A DNA stretch of 64,000 bases. It comes from Blautia hominis (GTDB lineage: Bacteria; Bacillota; Clostridia; Lachnospirales; Lachnospiraceae). Below are positions 60,270 through 64,000 of the stretch, piece by piece. The stretch spans positions 248,001-312,000 of the forward strand of contig NQOF01000007.1 of NCBI GenBank assembly GCA_002270465.1, written 5' to 3'. The first letter of the stretch is position 1. Every line of letters begins with the position of its first letter. A program made the translations under genes and the position numbers. Below the pieces are notes generated by a model that saw only the letters and a list, made by a program, of their open reading frames with translations, had not been told where the DNA came from and did not search any database.

Positions 60270-60304
60270 AAAGCCGACAATGAAAATCTCCCACTGCCGG
60301 CTTT
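60270..60304 (-). terminator. Terminator of binding-protein gene 2
   Basis: AAAGCCG and CGGCTTT pair around a 21-nt loop on the minus strand, with T runs after; 38 bp after the stop. Confidence 0.65.
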
Positions 60305-60341
60305 CTGCCCAAATCCAATATTCTTCTTTATACTGAGATGA

Positions 60342-61721
60342 TCATTCCTCGCTATGGCTGCTGTTATACTCGTCCATTGCCTTCTGCAGCTCTTTATTGG
60401 CCTCCTCAGGTGTCATGGTAAGTCCGAACAATTCCTGGCACGTGTCTTTATGTGCCTCTGACACTACCGGCGGCAGATACTGGTCATACCAAAGCTGTAC
60501 GGAAGACGCATTTGTGGCAGCTTCCAGGATCTGCTGGCTGACCGGATCTGTGATCATTTCTTTTACTTTTTTCAAAGGAGGGATCTTTCCGTTCTCTACC
60601 ATGAAATCCAATTCCTCCTCATCATAATAGTAACTTGCCATCTCAAAAGCCGCATCCAGTTTCTCGCCTGTGCAGTTGAAGGTAAGGAATGCGTCACCGA
60701 TGGTACCGATGATGATAGAAGCATCTGCGGAGGAACCGTCAACTGCCGGGAACGGGAACCATCCTAATTTATTATAGAACTCTTCGCTGTCCTGTTTAAT
60801 GGTGCCTGTATACCAGGAACCGATACAGGTCATAGCTGCCTTATCCTGATATAACAGCTGTTTGCCCTGTCCATCATCCTCACTGAGAGAGTTTACACCT
60901 TCCGGGAAGTATCCTTTTTTGACCCATTCCTGAATCTTTTCTCCGGCATAGACAAAGCTCTCATCCTCAAAAGTCCCCTCTCCGGAAACCGCTTTCTGGA
61001 ATGGCTCCAGACCGCCGTAGCGGGTAGCCAGATTCATAAAGTACATAGAGCCTGTCCATTTGGAGGCATTGGCAAGGGCAAAGGGAGTGATGCCGTTCTC
61101 CGTCAAGGTATCACATACCTTTTCCAGTTCACTTACCGTTGTAGGGACTTCCAGGTTATACTGCTCAAACATTTCCTTGTTGTAGTATATACCGGAGATC
61201 GCTATGTTCAATACCGGGAGTCCGTATACCTTTCCGTCATAAGTTCCCTGTTCCAGGGCTGCATCCATAAGCACATCATTTAAATTATATTTCTCTATAT
61301 ACGCATCAAGAGGCTGGCCGAATCCTGCTTCCACGTACTCGATCATAGGGCCGCCGGACCAGGTCTGATAAATGTCAGGGCACTCACCTGAACTTACTGC
61401 TACCACCAGCTTTTCTTTATAGGTATCGTTTTGAGTGGGAACGTAAGTCACCTGATACCCTGTCTCCTTTCCCTTTCCGTCATTGTACTTGTCAATGGCA
61501 TAATTCCAAATGCTCTTGTCCGGGTCTTCTGTGCCGTTAGCCCACATTATAATTTCTTTGTCCCCGTCTTCGCTGTCGGACGACGCAGTACCCTCTTCCT
61601 TTTTCGTCTCATCCCCAGCGCTGCTTTTGTCATCCCCTCCGTTGGAACCGCACGCACCGAGAGCTGCTGCCATAAGTACGGACATGGAAATTGCCGCCAG
61701 TTTCATCATCCTTCTCTTCAT
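60342..61721 (-). CDS. Sugar ABC binding lipoprotein (paralogue 2)
   Basis: A 459-residue paralogue of the downstream binding protein. ATG at 61721 (MKRRMMKLAAISMSVLMAAA) follows AGGAGG; the lipobox is LGACGS. It matches in order: KEIIMWANGTEDPDKSI, ECPDIYQTWSGGPMIEYVEA, ANASKWTGSMYFMNLATRYG and GVNSLSEDDGQGKQLLYQD. Differences cluster in loops, so ligand range may differ. Two binding proteins may feed one pair of permeases. Confidence 0.94.
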   Translation of the reverse strand: MKRRMMKLAAISMSVLMAAALGACGSNGGDDKSSAGDETKKEEGTASSDSEDGDKEIIMWANGTEDPDKSIWNYAIDKYNDGKGKETGYQVTYVPTQNDTYKEKLVVAVSSGECPDIYQTWSGGPMIEYVEAGFGQPLDAYIEKYNLNDVLMDAALEQGTYDGKVYGLPVLNIAISGIYYNKEMFEQYNLEVPTTVSELEKVCDTLTENGITPFALANASKWTGSMYFMNLATRYGGLEPFQKAVSGEGTFEDESFVYAGEKIQEWVKKGYFPEGVNSLSEDDGQGKQLLYQDKAAMTCIGSWYTGTIKQDSEEFYNKLGWFPFPAVDGSSADASIIIGTIGDAFLTFNCTGEKLDAAFEMASYYYDEEELDFMVENGKIPPLKKVKEMITDPVSQQILEAATNASSVQLWYDQYLPPVVSEAHKDTCQELFGLTMTPEEANKELQKAMDEYNSSHSEE

Positions 61722-61768
61722 ATTCTTACCTCCTAGCATTATTTAATATGAACTGATATTATGGTCTT

Positions 61769-61832
61769 ATCATAGCATTCATTGTGCGTATTTCCCATTC
61801 AATAAAGTGCTCTTCTTCTATAATATTCTTAC
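61769..61832 (-). promoter_or_regulatory. Promoter and upstream motif of binding-protein gene 2
   Basis: Minus-strand -10 TATGAT (61774-61769), with a TAAGAATATTATA...CACTTTATT block at 61832-61801, 26 bp upstream. Copy E of the MITE is inserted right at the distal edge of this block. Confidence 0.65.
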
Positions 61833-61839
61833 ATCTTGT

Positions 61840-61973
61840 GTAACTGTTCCGTACCCTCACAGATACAGGCAAAAATCCATGCAGAATCGCCTTTGGCGAT
61901 GGAATTTTTGTTTGGCTGCGGAATGCCTTCTTACGGTCAGCGCAGTGAATACGCAGACCTGCTGAATCGTTAC
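61840..61973. mobile_element. IS66-type MITE, full copy E (134 bp)
   Basis: The element has ends GTAACTGTTCCG ... CTGAATCGTTAC and exact 8-bp duplications CATCTTGT (61832-61839 and 61974-61981). It is about nine-tenths identical to copy D by eye, with the same internal hairpins. It lies just upstream of the binding-protein 2 regulatory block. Confidence 0.85.
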
Positions 61974-62001
61974 CATCTTGTGCGATCATCCTATAAACAG
62001 A

Positions 62002-62036
62002 CAGTGGAGGGATCCATATTTTGGAACCCTCCACTG
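62002..62036 (-). terminator. Hairpin after the ABC-2 permease gene
   Basis: CAGTGGAGGG...CCCTCCACTG with inner GGATCC/GGAACC, 3 bp after the permease stop; a weak T run follows. Confidence 0.65.
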
Positions 62037-62039
62037 CTA

Positions 62040-63287
62040 TTATTTTGCTATATACCGATTATGGAAACAAACGGTCAGGACAAAGAACAGCGGTATTTCT
62101 ACCGCCAGCACTGCCAGTATCACATGAGGTATCCAAAAAGAGGATGACCCCAGATAAATAAAATTAAAATCAAACAGTTCATATAAAAAACAGCTTCCCA
62201 GTCCAAGTCCTCCTGTGGGCAAAATACATCGAATCCAGCCGGCCAGATTTCCGCTGCTCATCTGCCCGATGACAATGGGCAGCAGACAGATGACCATAGC
62301 GGCAATCGCCGCTGCAGAGACACTTCTGCATCTGGAGGAAATCATCAGAGTACACAAAACTGCCGCTGTAATGGTAAGAAGTCCAACGCCCGCTCCGATC
62401 AAAAGCATCTGTCCCAGATCCAGATCAGACAGGTTGACTGCTGAGTATAGCATCTGTATGGAACTTTTCAAACATTCCGCCCCAAATATACCTTTGGTGA
62501 GTGACAAAAAGATCGTAACGCCTGCAGTCACCGTGAGCGTGGATATGAGGAGCATAACGATCACCCTGGCAACTGCCAGCCGGATCCTCCCGTATTTGGC
62601 ACACCGCTGGATATCATCTGCCTTTGTCTGGTGATCCGATGAAAAAATCGGCGCAGCCAGCAGCACACAGATAAATTCCAGGAGAAGAAGGTAGAGGATC
62701 AGATAGTCCGTGGCATCCTTATTAAAGCCCGGATAATATTCATAGGGCTGTTCCACTTCCGCATAGAGCACTTTTGCCTTCCTCCGGGCATCCGGATGCT
62801 CCTTCTGTTCCATGTCCATCAGACTGTCCAGGCGTTCTGAACACTGCTCATAAAAACGTTGCGCGTTCTCTGGGTCTATCTCCATAATATCCGGCGCAAT
62901 CCCTGTTTTACTGTCAGCATTCACTTCCCGCACCACATGAATGATGGCTTCAATAGGCAGGATTTTTTCATTATATACATTGAGCGGAAAGTCCCCGCCT
63001 GCTGTAGGACCATATTGTTCCACGCAGGCCTGATAGGTTTCCAATGCTGCCTTTATCTTGTCCGGTGTTACAGATCCGGCGGAAACCGCCTGTTTTTCCT
63101 TAATTATTGCTATGGCCTTTCTTCCGGTTATCGTTACTTGTTCACCGTTTTTGTCCATGTAGGAATACTGCATAAAACTCATTGGAAAATAGGCCATGAT
63201 AAAAGATAATGATAACGCTGCTGCCAGAAGGAACCAAACAGCCCGGGTCTTCATAACCCTTTTACATTCTGCTTTCAACAGACGCAT
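62040..63287 (-). CDS. ABC-2 type transporter permease
   Basis: A 415-residue membrane protein. A first helix at about residues 16-36 (AVWFLLAAALSLSFIMAYFP) is followed by a long extracellular or cytosolic loop to about 205, then five to six helices in the C-terminal half (YLILYLLLLEFICVLLAAPI, LLISTLTVTAGVTIFLSL). This layout is typical of ABC-2 permeases paired with a CcmA-type ATPase, which is the upstream gene here (adjacent, start immediately after its stop). Substrate unknown; bacitracin-like export, lipid or peptide export are options. Confidence 0.8.
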   Translation of the reverse strand: MRLLKAECKRVMKTRAVWFLLAAALSLSFIMAYFPMSFMQYSYMDKNGEQVTITGRKAIAIIKEKQAVSAGSVTPDKIKAALETYQACVEQYGPTAGGDFPLNVYNEKILPIEAIIHVVREVNADSKTGIAPDIMEIDPENAQRFYEQCSERLDSLMDMEQKEHPDARRKAKVLYAEVEQPYEYYPGFNKDATDYLILYLLLLEFICVLLAAPIFSSDHQTKADDIQRCAKYGRIRLAVARVIVMLLISTLTVTAGVTIFLSLTKGIFGAECLKSSIQMLYSAVNLSDLDLGQMLLIGAGVGLLTITAAVLCTLMISSRCRSVSAAAIAAMVICLLPIVIGQMSSGNLAGWIRCILPTGGLGLGSCFLYELFDFNFIYLGSSSFWIPHVILAVLAVEIPLFFVLTVCFHNRYIAK

Positions 63288-64000
63288 TTACTCCGCCTCC
63301 TTTTCAAATCTGTCTTCCGGAAACAGCCAGAGGTACAGATCCTCCAGCCTGGGCACTTCTTTTCTGGAATCTGCGATCCCCGGATCTTCAGACAAATATC
63401 GAACGGAGACCTTTCCGTTCTCCTCATTTTTCAGATTTACGATCTGCAGCTTCCGCTCGTACACTGCAAGCTGCTCCAGGGGTATGGAACCGGTCCAGAC
63501 CTTACCCTCCACCATGGTCACCAGCTCCTCTGTGGTACCGGAAGCCAGTATTCTGCCGTCTTTCATCACCGCGTTGCATGTAGCAATATATTCCACATCC
63601 GAGACAATATGGGTAGATATAAGGACAATCCTGTCATGGGAGGCAAATTCCGAGAGCAGATTGCGGAATCGGACACGTTCCCCCGGGTCGAGGCCGCTTG
63701 TGGGTTCATCCAGTATCAGGACTTCCGGCTCATTGAGCAGGGCCTGGGCAATCCCCACCCTGCGCTTCATTCCGCCTGAAAGCTTTATGATCTTTTTCTT
63801 TCTCACTTCCACAAGTGACATGTTCTCCAGAAGTTCTCCTATCCTTCTTTTGCTTTCCTTTTTGTCCAGTCCCTTCAGCACTGCCATATACTCAAGATAA
63901 TCCTGAACCGTAAATTCAGGATAAAATCCAAACTCCTGAGGCAGGTAGCCGAAGATATCCCTGTATTTCTCCCCCAACACCTGAATGGAAATGCCGTCAT
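63288..64000 (-). CDS. ABC transporter ATP-binding protein (C-terminal part; start outside window)
   Basis: At least 237 residues of a CcmA-type ATPase; the Walker A region lies beyond the right edge. Visible are the Q-loop GYLPQEFGFYPEFTVQDYLE, signature LSGGMKRRVGIAQALLNEPE, Walker B LILDEPTSGLDPGER and H-loop ISTHIVSDVEYIA. The frame continues through the edge (DGISIQV before GTG at 63980), so that GTG is internal. The gene is followed by the ABC-2 permease with no gap. Confidence 0.92.
   Translation of the reverse strand, partial: DGISIQVLGEKYRDIFGYLPQEFGFYPEFTVQDYLEYMAVLKGLDKKESKRRIGELLENMSLVEVRKKKIIKLSGGMKRRVGIAQALLNEPEVLILDEPTSGLDPGERVRFRNLLSEFASHDRIVLISTHIVSDVEYIATCNAVMKDGRILASGTTEELVTMVEGKVWTGSIPLEQLAVYERKLQIVNLKNEENGKVSVRYLSEDPGIADSRKEVPRLEDLYLWLFPEDRFEKEAE

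Overview
The window looks like chromosomal DNA of a gut Lachnospiraceae bacterium close to Blautia. This is inferred from gene content and style: moderate G+C, AGGAGG-type ribosome binding sites, two long adhE genes, Opp-type and sugar ABC importers with many glycoside hydrolases, YesM/YesN sensor pairs, a long-form HPF, PdxST and a threonine operon carrying an apgM-like gene. No rRNA, tRNA, CRISPR array, phage or intact insertion sequence was recognised.

Layout. 1-6511 (minus) is one operon: an SDR oxidoreductase, two NTF2/SnoaL-fold proteins and an Opp-type ABC importer whose binding protein runs off the left edge. A SorC-family regulator (6733-7698) diverges from it. 7900-8223 holds a compact type I toxin-antitoxin locus of par/Fst architecture: a 29-residue membrane peptide, a convergent antisense RNA, a shared terminator and complementary 5' repeats. 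8248-11291 (minus) encodes UlaG- and UlaE-like enzymes and a beta-propeller protein. The palindrome GCACA-N2-TGTGC occurs in the SorC divergent promoter and again upstream of ulaG, so the two loci are probably one regulon for an unknown sugar acid or conjugate. 11.5-18.6 kb is housekeeping: apgM-like, hom, pheB (threonine), prfB with a programmed frameshift at UAA instead of the usual UGA, a small conserved-looking ORF, and secA. 18.7-23.4 kb is a GntR regulator with divergent GH42 beta-galactosidase and an orphan sugar-binding lipoprotein. 23.5-30.0 kb carries hpf, a low-complexity lipoprotein, dapA-dapB, a CobO-like ATPase, a double-OB SSB and typA.

30.2-35.8 kb has two tandem adhE genes; the second has a perfect consensus promoter overlapped by Rex-like operators. 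Next come pdxST, a polysaccharide deacetylase with cell-wall repeats, a glycine-riboswitch-controlled AGCS symporter, a dicarboxylate/amino-acid symporter, mntP, a GH43 xylosidase, a CAT-like acetyltransferase, a CmpB-like membrane protein, a VOC protein and a two-component system with a secreted repeat protein. 49.5-61.7 kb (minus) is a beta-glycoside utilisation locus: two paralogous binding proteins, two permeases, YesM/YesN, GH3 and a DUF4340-like lipoprotein. The two binding-protein promoters share an upstream motif at identical spacing. The window ends inside an ABC-2 type transporter.

A dispersed 133-134 bp element is present in three full copies (38758, 58386, 61840), each with GTAAC...GTTAC ends and an exact 8-bp target duplication, plus two remnants. 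Ends and duplication size fit a non-autonomous IS66-type MITE. An unrelated 142-bp inverted-repeat element at 56400 is flanked by an exact 9-bp direct repeat.

All functions are assigned by reading motifs and context; no database search was run.
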